From NCBI GenBank assembly GCA_002238685.1, contig MPMV01000005.1, positions 93,257 to 157,256 on the forward strand: DNA of 64,000 bases, read 5' to 3'. Origin of the DNA: a bacterium EF100-94H03 bin56 (GTDB lineage Bacteria; Pseudomonadota; Alphaproteobacteria; SP197). The translations under genes were made by a program, and so were the position numbers. The notes beneath the pieces are model-generated. The model saw only the letters and a list, made by a program, of their open reading frames with translations, made no database searches and was not told the DNA's origin. Each line of letters starts with the position of its first letter. Position 1 is the stretch's first letter. Positions 25,807 through 34,123 of this stretch are shown one piece after another.

Positions 25807-27147
25807 TTGAGGAAGCCGGACGCTTCAAGACTTGCCCCGCGGTTGGCCCGTCGCGGTGCTTTTTCCGGGCTGATGATCAGTGCGATGCTCGTGGCCTCCG
25901 TCGTGCATGAGCTGGCACCTGCGTTTCCGCGGGAGATTGGCATGCTGGCAGCCTGGGCCGCGGGGTGTGCCGTGTGGAACCGGCTGCCATCCCGCGCACA
26001 AGTGCAGGTTGCACTCATGTTTGGAATCGGGCTCGCATGCATCGCAGTGGCCATGGCTCGCGGCGGCGATGTCGCGTGGGGAATCGTGACGGGAGGCTCG
26101 CTGCCAATCCTCACCGTGCTCGCCGGGGTAGCGTTCTTGCGCCTGATTCAATCTGCCAACGCGATAGCAAGGACGGGCACACCCACGCACCGTGGTTTCG
26201 GCGCCTACCTGCGTACGATGGCAGGCGTTCATCTGTTCGGCGCCGTCATCAACATTTCCGCCGTGGTGGTTTTCGCCGAACAGCTGGCCCGGTCAGCACC
26301 GCTCACGCGCCGCGAAGTGGCGATGCTGGGGCGTTCATATTCGATGGTTGCATTCTACTCGCCATTCATCGGAGGCGTGGCCCTCGCGCTGGGCCTGGTG
26401 CCGGGAGTGCATTTCTCCGGACTTGTGCTGGCAGGCGTCACACTCGCCTGCATCGGCTTCCTTGTTCTCGCCATTATCGGTCACTTCGAAGAAGGCGATG
26501 CGCTTTCCAGGTTCGAGGGATATCCGTTTCGTCTGGACAGTCTCTGGCTGCCGTTTGCGCTCGCGTGCACGACAGCAATCGCGCACTGGTTGTGGCCGTC
26601 ATTGTCAATTTTGTTGCTGGTTGCGTTGATTGCGCCTTCGCTAGTCGCAGCGGTGCTCGTGGCACGAACCGGAACCAGCAGCGCCATGCGGACCCTGAAG
26701 CGATTCGTGCTCACCGAATTGTCCGGCATGAGCGGTGAATTCACCCTTTTTCTCGCTGCCGGGGTGCTTGGAGGGGGCCTGACCAGCCTGGTGTCCGCGT
26801 ACCCCATGATTGTGCCGAGTTTCACGCTCAATCCGGTCACCGGCACCCTTGCGCTCGCCTGCATTGTTGGCGTGGCAATGGCCGGTGTGCATCCGCTGGT
26901 CTCGGTCACCACGCTCATCGCTGTAACCTTGCCTTCATCACCGGATCCGACGCTTCTTGCTGCGGTCTGCGTTATGGGGTGGGGCATCGGTTCGGCCGGA
27001 AGTCCGTACTCCGGAATCAATCTGGTCCTCGCGACCCGTAGCGGAGTCTCCAGCTGGTTGTTTCCTCTCTGGAATGCACTTTACTGCACTATCATGGTCC
27101 TCGCGGCAGGTTCAGTGTTTGCTGGATACACTGCACTGGTGCGGTGA
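25807..27147 (+). CDS. Polytopic inner-membrane transporter, family not recognised
   Basis: A very hydrophobic protein of about 446 residues with some ten or more membrane segments (for example LMISAMLVASVVHELA, AYLRTMAGVHLFGAVINISA and VVFAEQLARS). Near the C-terminus it has a glycine-rich re-entrant-like block GWGIGSAGSPYSGINLVLAT. The start is probably a TTG at 25807, since GGAGGGAGG ends 8 bases before it; the open frame reaches back to 25648. Two-fold repetition and the Gly/Pro/Ser block recall secondary anion or C4-dicarboxylate-type transporters, but I cannot name the family. It precedes the AOR operon by 300 bases on the same strand, so transport of an AOR substrate or oxyanion is possible. 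Confidence 0.7.
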   Translation: MRKPDASRLAPRLARRGAFSGLMISAMLVASVVHELAPAFPREIGMLAAWAAGCAVWNRLPSRAQVQVALMFGIGLACIAVAMARGGDVAWGIVTGGSLPILTVLAGVAFLRLIQSANAIARTGTPTHRGFGAYLRTMAGVHLFGAVINISAVVVFAEQLARSAPLTRREVAMLGRSYSMVAFYSPFIGGVALALGLVPGVHFSGLVLAGVTLACIGFLVLAIIGHFEEGDALSRFEGYPFRLDSLWLPFALACTTAIAHWLWPSLSILLLVALIAPSLVAAVLVARTGTSSAMRTLKRFVLTELSGMSGEFTLFLAAGVLGGGLTSLVSAYPMIVPSFTLNPVTGTLALACIVGVAMAGVHPLVSVTTLIAVTLPSSPDPTLLAAVCVMGWGIGSAGSPYSGINLVLATRSGVSSWLFPLWNALYCTIMVLAAGSVFAGYTALVR

Positions 27148-27450
27148 TTGGAGATTCACTGATCTTGTACAGGTGGGAATGCGGGCCTGAGCGTGATCGA
27201 TGTCACGGCCGACGATCCGATTGACCTGGATCGTCCGCACAACGACCGCCAGCCGATCGAAGGCGATCACTGCGGATGTCGGGTAACCCGGGGGTCTCGC
27301 ATTGTCGGGACCCCAGACCCGAGACGGGCCGCCCGTCGTCGCACATCGGGCCATTCGGATACCTGTCTTGCGTGTGTGGTGTTTGGCGCAGTGGTCGAAT
27401 GGGTCTATTCTCCGCGCCTTCACCAGGCGTGTTGACGGGAAGGATTGGAC
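27148..27450. other. Leader region upstream of the AOR operon
   Basis: About 300 bases without a supported gene. It contains a small possible hairpin, GGGGTC (27291-27296) with GACCCC (27309-27314), and the ribosome site GGGAAGGA just before the AOR start. I see no recognisable molybdenum/tungsten cofactor riboswitch, although I could not test this by alignment. Confidence 0.35.
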
Positions 27451-29277
27451 ATGGGTTGGACTGGTCGGGTTTTGCGGGTCGATCTGGGCAGTGGTTGCTG
27501 TGAAGGAGAACCGCTGAATCAGGACTGGGCCGAACAGTTCCTCGGGCAACGGGGCCTGGCATCGAAGTATCTGATGGAATTGATGGATCCGGCGGTGGAT
27601 TCCCTGGCACCCGGCAATGTGCTGATCTTTGCGACGGGACCACTCACCGGGACCATGGCGCCAACGGCGGGACGTTACTCCGTCGTCACCAAGGGGGCGC
27701 TTACCAATGCCATCGCCTGTTCCAATTCCGGCGGCAAGGTCGGTGCCGAGATCAAGCTTGCCGGTTGGGACATGGTCATTGTCGAAGGAGCCTCACCGCA
27801 TCCGGTGTGGTTATGGATCGATGACGACCGCGCGGAATTGCGGGACGCGCGCCACCTGTGGGGACGCTCGGTCTGGGAGGTCGAGCCGGCCATCAGGGCG
27901 GAACTCCAGGATCCCGCCGTGAAGATTGCCTCCATCGGCCGGGCAGGGGAGAGACGTGTCCGCTTCGCCTGTGTCGTCAACGACCTGCACCGTGCCGCGG
28001 GCCGGTCCGGCGTTGGCGCCGTCATGGGAGCCAAGAATCTCAAGGCGATTGCCGCACGGGGGAGCCGGGGCGTCAAGGTCAGCGACCCGGCGGCCTTCAT
28101 GTCCGCCGTTGCCGAGGCGAAGGCAGGTCTTGCCACACATCCCTCCCGCGAACGCCTGGCACGGTACGGCACCCATGCCATGCTCGACATGACGCACAGT
28201 TACGGCAGCCTGCCGACCCGCAACGAACGCGAAGTGACGTTTGAGGGAACCGACCGGCTGAACGTGGCCGCCTCACAGCGCCCCCACGGCCCCAAGGACA
28301 CCGTGAACCTGGTCACCAACAAGGCCTGTTTTGCCTGTACCATTGCCTGCGGCCGCATCGCCACGATCGATCCGGATCACTTCTCGGTGAAGGGGCGCCC
28401 GCAGTACCACACGGCATCGGGTGGGCTGGAGTACGAGAACGTCTTCGCGCTGGGTGCCATGGTGGGAGTGGACGACATCGATGCCGTCACCTTTGCGAAT
28501 TTCGTGTGTAACGAACACGGGATGGACACGATCTCCTTTGGAGGGGCCCTCGCGGCGGCCATGGAACTCTTCGAGACGGGTGTCGTGACGATGGGCGAGA
28601 CAGGTGTCGATCTTTCGTTCGGTTCCGCCGAAGGACTCGTCGCCATGGTCGAGGCCTGCGCCAAGGGAGAGGGATTCGGGGCCGACGTCGGACTTGGTGC
28701 GGCAAGGCTGTGCGAAAAGTACGCGAGACCGGAATTCTCGATGACGGTCAAGGGCCAGGAGTTTCCCGGATACGATCCGCGCGCCATGCAGGGCATGGCG
28801 CTTGCCTATGCCACGTCCAACCGGGGTGCCTGTCACCTGCGCGCCAGCCCCTTCGCCTCGGATTTCGCCACGACCGAGCTTGAGGGCAAGGCCGAAATCG
28901 TGCGTTCGACCCAGGACGAACGGGCGGCAACGTTCGATTCATCGGGAATGTGTGCCTTTACGGCGGCCGCTGTCTCCATCGAGAAGGTTGCGGCCATGCT
29001 GGATGGTGCCCTTCCATCCTCGTGGACCGCCGAGCGCCTGCGCGAGACAGGTGAGAGAATCTGGAACCTGGAGAGACTTTTCAACAATGCTGCCGGTCTC
29101 GGGCGACGCGACGACACACTGCCGCATCGCATGTTGAACGTCCCGGCGCCAGGCGGAACGGCGAAAGGCATGGTGGCCCGGCTCGGCGACATGCTGGACG
29201 ACTACTACGAGATGCGTGGCTGGGACGAGAAAGGCGCTCCACGCGGCCAGACCCTTCATCGTCTTGGATTGTCATGA
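27451..29277 (+). CDS. Aldehyde:ferredoxin oxidoreductase, tungsten type (paralogue 1)
   Basis: A 608-residue enzyme of the AOR family, which oxidises aldehydes to acids at a bis-pterin tungsten site and reduces ferredoxin. The [4Fe-4S] ligands are C293, C296 and C300 (ACFACTIACG), with C501 (DSSGMC). Domain 1 blocks GPLTGT, AGRYSVVTKG and ACSNSGG line the pterin, and NRGACHLR and KGQEFPGYDPR are in the C-terminal half. The ATG at 27451 follows GGGAAGGA with good spacing; a TTG six bases earlier is less likely. The stop overlaps the MoaD-like gene (ATGA). It is clearly related to the AOR at 47708, with long shared blocks across the whole length. Confidence 0.93.
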   Translation: MGWTGRVLRVDLGSGCCEGEPLNQDWAEQFLGQRGLASKYLMELMDPAVDSLAPGNVLIFATGPLTGTMAPTAGRYSVVTKGALTNAIACSNSGGKVGAEIKLAGWDMVIVEGASPHPVWLWIDDDRAELRDARHLWGRSVWEVEPAIRAELQDPAVKIASIGRAGERRVRFACVVNDLHRAAGRSGVGAVMGAKNLKAIAARGSRGVKVSDPAAFMSAVAEAKAGLATHPSRERLARYGTHAMLDMTHSYGSLPTRNEREVTFEGTDRLNVAASQRPHGPKDTVNLVTNKACFACTIACGRIATIDPDHFSVKGRPQYHTASGGLEYENVFALGAMVGVDDIDAVTFANFVCNEHGMDTISFGGALAAAMELFETGVVTMGETGVDLSFGSAEGLVAMVEACAKGEGFGADVGLGAARLCEKYARPEFSMTVKGQEFPGYDPRAMQGMALAYATSNRGACHLRASPFASDFATTELEGKAEIVRSTQDERAATFDSSGMCAFTAAAVSIEKVAAMLDGALPSSWTAERLRETGERIWNLERLFNNAAGLGRRDDTLPHRMLNVPAPGGTAKGMVARLGDMLDDYYEMRGWDEKGAPRGQTLHRLGLS

Positions 29278-29525
29278 GGGTGTCGGTAAGGCTCGCCGCC
29301 TACGCGGGCGAAACCGTTCCCGACATCGGTGTTGACGGTGTCGGCGAATGGGACCTGGCGGAAAACACGACACTTGCCGGCGCGCTCACCCGGCTCGGAA
29401 CGTTGCAGGAGCGGCCGGCGCTGATCCTGGTCAATGATCGTGTTGTCAGGGAGGCCTCGCGGTCGGACTACCGACTCGCCGACGGCGACCGCCTGGTCGT
29501 CATGCCTCCGATCGATGGAGGGTAG
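29274..29525 (+). CDS. MoaD/ThiS-like sulfur-carrier protein
   Basis: An 83-residue beta-grasp protein ending in Asp-Gly-Gly (MPPIDGG), the di-glycine tail that carries the thiocarboxylate in MoaD and ThiS. The core LILVNDRVVREASRSDYRLA, then DGDRLVVMPP, is the family pattern. Its start overlaps the AOR stop by four bases. MoaD-like genes fused to or coupled with AOR genes are known in AOR clusters and are thought to supply dithiolene sulfur to the tungstopterin. That role here is inference. It may instead serve general molybdopterin synthesis, but no moaE is in the window. Confidence 0.85.
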   Translation: MRVSVRLAAYAGETVPDIGVDGVGEWDLAENTTLAGALTRLGTLQERPALILVNDRVVREASRSDYRLADGDRLVVMPPIDGG

Positions 29526-29531
29526 AGGAGC

Positions 29532-30431
29532 ATGGACCAACCACGCCTGACCTGTTGCCTGACCTTTGATTTCGATGCCATGTCGGTGTGGATCGGCTCC
29601 TACCGGTCAAGCAATCCCAGCGAGATCTCACGGGGAGAATTCGGTGCTGTCGCCATCCCCCGCATTCTCGACCTGCTCCAGCGCCGATCGATCCTGGCAA
29701 CCTTCTGTGTACCTGGACACACGGCCCTCGCATGGCCTGACCTGGTCAGGGCCATCCATGACGGCGGGCACGAAATCGCCCACCACGGCTGGGTTCATGA
29801 GAATCCGGCGAATTTTGACGAGGCGGGGGAACGGCGCAACCTGGAACGCGGTTTCGAGGCTCTCGGGAAGGCCTGCGGTGTGCGCCCCGTGGGCTACCGG
29901 TCACCGGCCTGGGACTTCAGCGAACGTACGGCGGATCTCCTTGAGGAGTTCGGCTTTCTCTACGATTCGAGCCTCATGGGAGACGACTTTACGCCCTACT
30001 ACATGCGGACCGGGGACAATGCTCCGGCCACCGAGCCTTATGAGTTCGGCACACATCTCGAAATCGTCGAGTTGCCGGTCGCCTGGGGGCTCGACGACTT
30101 TCCCTACTTTGAACTCGACGACACTGGCGGTGGCCTCAAGCCCGCCTCCCATGTCGAGGAGATCTGGCGCCAGGAATTCACATGGGCACACACTCATGTG
30201 CCAGGCGGCATCTACAATCTCACCATGCATCCCCAGGTGATCGGCCGCGGCCATCGGCTGATGATGCTGGAGCGTCTGATCGACTTCTTTTGCGAACACG
30301 ATGGCGTCGTGTTCGACACGCTGGCCGGGTATGCCGGCCGCTGGGCCACGAGCAATCCACTGGCGGACTGGATCGATGGTGAATCCCTGCACGTCCGTGG
30401 GCCTGCGCGATACCGGAAGACCGGCACATGA
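29532..30431 (+). CDS. Polysaccharide deacetylase family (NodB-like) hydrolase
   Basis: A 299-residue NodB-homology enzyme. Motifs: TFDFDAMS (catalytic Asp and metal Asp), FCVPGHTA, then HEIAHHGWVHENP (the metal-binding H-x3-H in the order H-E-I-A-H-H), and RSPAWDFS. Related proteins without signal peptides, as here, include allantoinase-like PuuE enzymes that act on C-N bonds rather than polysaccharide. No signal peptide is seen, so a cytoplasmic small-molecule hydrolase is likely. It lies six bases after the MoaD-like gene (GAGGAG site) and overlaps the next gene by four bases, placing it in the AOR operon. Confidence 0.85.
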   Translation: MDQPRLTCCLTFDFDAMSVWIGSYRSSNPSEISRGEFGAVAIPRILDLLQRRSILATFCVPGHTALAWPDLVRAIHDGGHEIAHHGWVHENPANFDEAGERRNLERGFEALGKACGVRPVGYRSPAWDFSERTADLLEEFGFLYDSSLMGDDFTPYYMRTGDNAPATEPYEFGTHLEIVELPVAWGLDDFPYFELDDTGGGLKPASHVEEIWRQEFTWAHTHVPGGIYNLTMHPQVIGRGHRLMMLERLIDFFCEHDGVVFDTLAGYAGRWATSNPLADWIDGESLHVRGPARYRKTGT

Positions 30432-31183
30432 GCGTCTGGGGCAAGGTTATCGGAGGCACAGTCGGCTTTTTTGCACTGGGAGGCCCGCTTGGCGCCCTCA
30501 TGGGGATCGCCGCCGGACACCTTCTTGATCAGACACTGAAAGGAAAGAGACCCGCTGTCACACACCAGGGTTCGTCAACGGACGAACTTCAGGTTGCCTT
30601 CACCCTGGCCGTGATCGCCCTGGTCGCCAAACTTGCCAAGGCAGACGGCCGCGTCACACGGGACGAGGTGCAGGCGCTCAAGCGCGTCCTCCCCATACCG
30701 GAATCGGCTTCGGCGGATGTCGGTCGCATTTTCAACGCCGCAAAGGAAAGCTCTGACGGCTACGAGTCCTATGCCCGTCAGATCGCGTCCCTGCTTGGAC
30801 ACTCGCGGGCAGTGAGGGAAGATCTCCTCGGCGCGCTGCTGATGGTCGCCCACGTGGATGGCCACTATCACGCCGCCGAGCGCGTCATCATCAACGATGT
30901 CGGGCGCATCTTCGGGTTCTCGTCCGCCGACATCAGGCGCCTCGAAGGCATGTTCACGGCAACCGGCGAAACCGTTGGCGACCCTTACGAGATTCTCGGT
31001 GTGTCGGCCGAGTCAAGTGATCGCGACGTGAAGGCGGCCTACCGCAAGCTGCTCCAGGAAAATCATCCCGATCGCGTCACCGCCCAGGGGCTGCCGGAAG
31101 AGTTCATCGAGGTTGCCAACCGCAAGATGGCCGAAATCAATGCCGCCTGGGACCGTATCAAGAAGGAACGCGGCCTGAACTGA
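30428..31183 (+). CDS. TerB-DnaJ (DjlA-like) co-chaperone
   Basis: A 251-residue protein with three parts. A glycine-rich hydrophobic N-terminus (GGTVGFFALGGPLGALMGIA) is a likely membrane or dimer segment, as in DjlA. A TerB-like helical domain (residues about 55-175) comes next. A C-terminal J domain follows: DPYEILGVSAESSDRDVKAA, YRKLLQENHPDR. The HPD tripeptide needed to stimulate DnaK is intact. Its start overlaps the deacetylase stop (ATGA), so it is co-transcribed with the AOR operon. That could be incidental or could mean chaperone help in assembling a membrane or metal enzyme. Confidence 0.87.
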   Translation: MSVWGKVIGGTVGFFALGGPLGALMGIAAGHLLDQTLKGKRPAVTHQGSSTDELQVAFTLAVIALVAKLAKADGRVTRDEVQALKRVLPIPESASADVGRIFNAAKESSDGYESYARQIASLLGHSRAVREDLLGALLMVAHVDGHYHAAERVIINDVGRIFGFSSADIRRLEGMFTATGETVGDPYEILGVSAESSDRDVKAAYRKLLQENHPDRVTAQGLPEEFIEVANRKMAEINAAWDRIKKERGLN

Positions 31184-31287
31184 TCTCGTCGGGTCCGATG
31201 ATCGTCAGATGGGGCCATAGAGGCAGGAGAACGGTGTGACAGCCCCGGTTGCATGGTGAAGGGCTGTCGGATATCTAGTCGCCGATG

Positions 31288-31362
31288 GGGCGCGTAGCTC
31301 AGCGGGAGAGCACTACGTTGACATCGTAGGGGTCGCTGGTTCAATCCCAGCCGCGCCCACCA
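31288..31362 (+). tRNA. tRNA-Val (GAC)
   Basis: A complete 75-base cloverleaf including an encoded CCA end. Acceptor GGGCGCG pairs with CGCGCCC, the D-arm is GCTC/GAGC, the anticodon stem is CTACG/CGTAG with loop TTGACAT (anticodon GAC at 31320-31322), and the T-arm is GCTGG-TTCAATC-CCAGC. Confidence 0.96.
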
Positions 31363-31427
31363 TCCCACGTTGATTGATGATCCGCCCTCCGGCACTATCG
31401 CCCCGGCAAAACCCGGAGTACCGGAAC

Positions 31428-32612
31428 GTGGCTGACAGGGACGACAAGGCCTTCAGGGGCACACGCAATCTCCATCGCTTGGCGCGCATTTCGCAGACCC
31501 GCCAGGAAGAGGAGATCCGGCGGGGGCTGGAACTCGGCCTTGAGGCCGCTGATTCCATCAATGACAGGACCATCTCGCTGTTCAGCCGCGGTCATCTGCC
31601 GGCGTTTGCCGGCATCAACACCTTCATGAAGGCGCCCTATTGCGAGGACATCAGGCGGATCGGCGACTACGAGGCCGCATTTGTCGGCATCCCCTTCGAC
31701 ACCGGGACAACGTACAGGCCGGGAACCCGGTTCGGTCCCCAGGCGGTGAGGCGAATATCGGCTGTCTATGACGGCTACAGCGTTGATGGAGGTATCGATC
31801 TTCCCGAAGAACTCGATCTTGCCGATGCCGGAGACGTCTTCGTCATTCCGGGAAACATCGAGAAGACATTCGACCAGGTCTCGAAGGCGGTTTCCCACGT
31901 CTACACCTCGGGCGCCTTTCCCATCCTCGTGGGCGGTGATCACAGCCTCGGCTATCCCAACGTTCGTGGCATAGCGCCCCATATCGACGGAAATGTCGGC
32001 ATCATTCACTTCGACCGGCATATCGACATGGCCGACATGGACATGGACGAACGCATGCACACGACTCCATGGTACTGGACGTCGAACGACCACGAGAGCG
32101 TCGACCGGGCTGAGTCCCATCATGCCCATACCCACATGCACGATGTCGGTCTCGCCAACTGCCCGCCGAAGAACCTCGTACAGATCGGCATTGGAGGCTG
32201 GTACGGCTCCAGGCGAGGCTCCGAGATTGCCCGCGAACGCGGCACCAGTGTGCTCACCATGACCGATGTCGAGGAACTCGGCGTCAGGAAGACGGCGGAA
32301 GTCGCCCTCGAACTCGCCTGGAAGGGGGCGAAGGCTGTCTATCTCTCGTTCGACATCGATTCCATCGATCCCGGTTTCGCACCCGGCACCGGTACCCCCG
32401 AACCCGGCGGGTTCACACCGCGCGAAGCACTCGAGATGGTGCGTCTGATCGCCCGGGAAGGCCTGTGCGGCATGGAGGTCGTTGAAGTGTCGCCACCCTA
32501 CGATGTCAACGACAACACGTCCCAGCTGGCCTGCCGGGTCATCCTCGATGCCGTCGGCACCATGGTGGTGGAAGGCAAGCTCGGCCACCGCGATCGTGTC
32601 ATGATGGGTTGA
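31428..32612 (+). CDS. Ureohydrolase (agmatinase / guanidine-hydrolase-like)
   Basis: A metal-dependent ureohydrolase of 394 residues from a GTG at 31428 with GGAG at 31415-31418; an ATG at 31377 lacks a ribosome site. Metal ligands are present in GGDHSLG, FDRHIDM (D196, H198, D200) and SFDIDSID, and the late Glu is in EVVEVSPPYD. It is about 80 residues longer than ordinary agmatinases, with an extended N-terminus, FDRH instead of the usual FDAH, and DERMHTTPWY. These traits recall the nickel-dependent guanidine hydrolase GdmH subgroup more than SpeB. A His-rich stretch (SHHAHTHMHD) is unusual. No guanidine riboswitch or GdmAB chaperone genes were seen, so the substrate stays open. Confidence 0.85.
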   Translation: MADRDDKAFRGTRNLHRLARISQTRQEEEIRRGLELGLEAADSINDRTISLFSRGHLPAFAGINTFMKAPYCEDIRRIGDYEAAFVGIPFDTGTTYRPGTRFGPQAVRRISAVYDGYSVDGGIDLPEELDLADAGDVFVIPGNIEKTFDQVSKAVSHVYTSGAFPILVGGDHSLGYPNVRGIAPHIDGNVGIIHFDRHIDMADMDMDERMHTTPWYWTSNDHESVDRAESHHAHTHMHDVGLANCPPKNLVQIGIGGWYGSRRGSEIARERGTSVLTMTDVEELGVRKTAEVALELAWKGAKAVYLSFDIDSIDPGFAPGTGTPEPGGFTPREALEMVRLIAREGLCGMEVVEVSPPYDVNDNTSQLACRVILDAVGTMVVEGKLGHRDRVMMG

Positions 32613-33101
32613 CCGAATCGCTCCTCCTTTCCCGGAACGTGTTTGTTGTCGACAGCAAGGCTGGAGACCCTGGTCCGAAAGATCAGGGGTCCGGCCGCGC
32701 TCATCTGCACGTCGGCGACCTCGGTGGAACTGCTTGAGCGCACTCAGGGGTTGATGGCGTTGACCGACGGGACAGGTCGGTGAGTTATCACTCGCGCCTT
32801 CCGGTATGCCGGCAAGACCGAAGATGAAACGCAACGGGCCCGCCACCACGACCACATGCGCTGGCACGACGGTGGAGTGCCGCAGTCGGGCCACCCTGCC
32901 GAACATCCCCTTCAGGAGATCGGCCTTGACAGTTTCGATCCGTGACTGAAGTCGCGCACGACCTTCGTGATTCCGATGATTGCATTTGGGCAGGGAGACG
33001 TAGTGGACATGACAGGCGCAACACTCGCCAAACAGCGCGACTGCCCGGGACAGCGGCGAACAGACAGGTGAGGAACGCCCAGCTGACAGGAGCGGGCGGG
33101 A
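32613..33101. other. Gap with no supported gene
   Basis: About 490 bases between convergent genes. One plus-strand frame (roughly 32780-32944) reads like protein (AGKTEDETQRARHHDHMRWH, ending IGLDSFDP) but has no start codon after the preceding stop. It may be the tail of a lost gene. No terminator with a T-run was found. Confidence 0.35.
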
Positions 33102-34049
33102 TTACAGATCGAGGATGGATTGTGCGTTGGCGCCCAGAATGCCTTCTTTCTCCTCGACCGAAAGCAGGGGCAGGGCCATGACGCGATCGACGGTGTTGTC
33201 GAGATCGTACCACGGGTAATCTGAACCCATCATGACACGGCGCGTGCCGATATCCCTGATGAGGCGAGCGAGCTCCATCTCACTGGGACCGTTGGGGCTT
33301 CCCGTCCAGTCTATGATCTCGCAACAGTCGAAGTAGGCGTTGGGAAAGGCCTCCGCCACCTCCAGAGCCTGACGCCACGAGGCGCCGCCGAGATGGGCAA
33401 TCACCACCTTGAGGCGGGGAAAATCCCGCAACATGTCAACGAAAGTCGGTGGATCCGAATACCCCTTTCCCTGCTGGTCGGGACCGGCATGGGCAATGAT
33501 CGGCAGGCCGCGTTCCTCGCAAGCCCCGTAGGTGGCCCAAAGGCGCCGGTCCGACATCATGCACCCCTGGGCCGGACCATGGAGCTTGACACCATGGGCG
33601 CCGTGGGACTCGTGGAGTTCGCTTACCAGAGCGGCACCGGCCTCATCGGGCGCCAGCAGAGGGTCGGTGGCAATGAAGATCGCAAGTTCAGGGTGCTGAC
33701 GACCGACACCACAGGCCCACAGGTTGAACTGCCGCATCTCATCCGCCATGCGCGCTTCGATTTCTGTGATTGCCTTCTCACGCATGCCCGTGGTGAGTCC
33801 GGGTTCGAGTGTGGCGATGGCCTGTGAACGGATCTCGGCCGTGGTGTAGAGATTGACGATGACGGCACGCGAAATCCCGGCCGAGACCATGGACTCCAGC
33901 AATTCGTCGACCGTGCCATCGAGGGTGCTCGCCCTCACTCCGGCAAGTTCACCATACTCCCAGACATCGTAACCCGTCTTTTCGGCCCGGCCGATTTCGC
34001 GGGTCTCGTAGATGTGGACATGGGAATCGATCTTGAGAGGATCAGCCAC
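33102..34049 (-). CDS. Amidohydrolase 2 family metal-dependent hydrolase
   Basis: A TIM-barrel amidohydrolase of 315 residues of the ACMS-decarboxylase / 2-pyrone-dicarboxylate-lactonase type. Metal and catalytic residues are DSHVHIY (H10, H12), LPIIAHAGPD, VVIAHLGGASW and GSDYPWYD. The start is a GTG at 34049 with a near-perfect AAGGAGG site. It follows the ABC importer genes at 34124-36950 on the same strand, so it probably hydrolyses or decarboxylates an imported compound or its oxidation product. Confidence 0.87.
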   Translation of the reverse strand: MADPLKIDSHVHIYETREIGRAEKTGYDVWEYGELAGVRASTLDGTVDELLESMVSAGISRAVIVNLYTTAEIRSQAIATLEPGLTTGMREKAITEIEARMADEMRQFNLWACGVGRQHPELAIFIATDPLLAPDEAGAALVSELHESHGAHGVKLHGPAQGCMMSDRRLWATYGACEERGLPIIAHAGPDQQGKGYSDPPTFVDMLRDFPRLKVVIAHLGGASWRQALEVAEAFPNAYFDCCEIIDWTGSPNGPSEMELARLIRDIGTRRVMMGSDYPWYDLDNTVDRVMALPLLSVEEKEGILGANAQSILDL

Positions 34050-34123
34050 GTCTCAACCTCCTTGTCATGCCACAGACGAACTGCCCCGCCCTGTGACGGG
34101 AGGGCAGGGCAGCCAATCGGATC

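Noticed and set aside
27291..27314. Possible molybdenum/tungsten cofactor riboswitch before AOR 1
   Set aside because: Only one 6-base stem is visible and no conserved core of the Moco RNA motif could be recognised.
31395..32906. 503-residue minus-strand open frame
   Set aside because: Shadow of the ureohydrolase; it also begins in sequence without any start-site signal.
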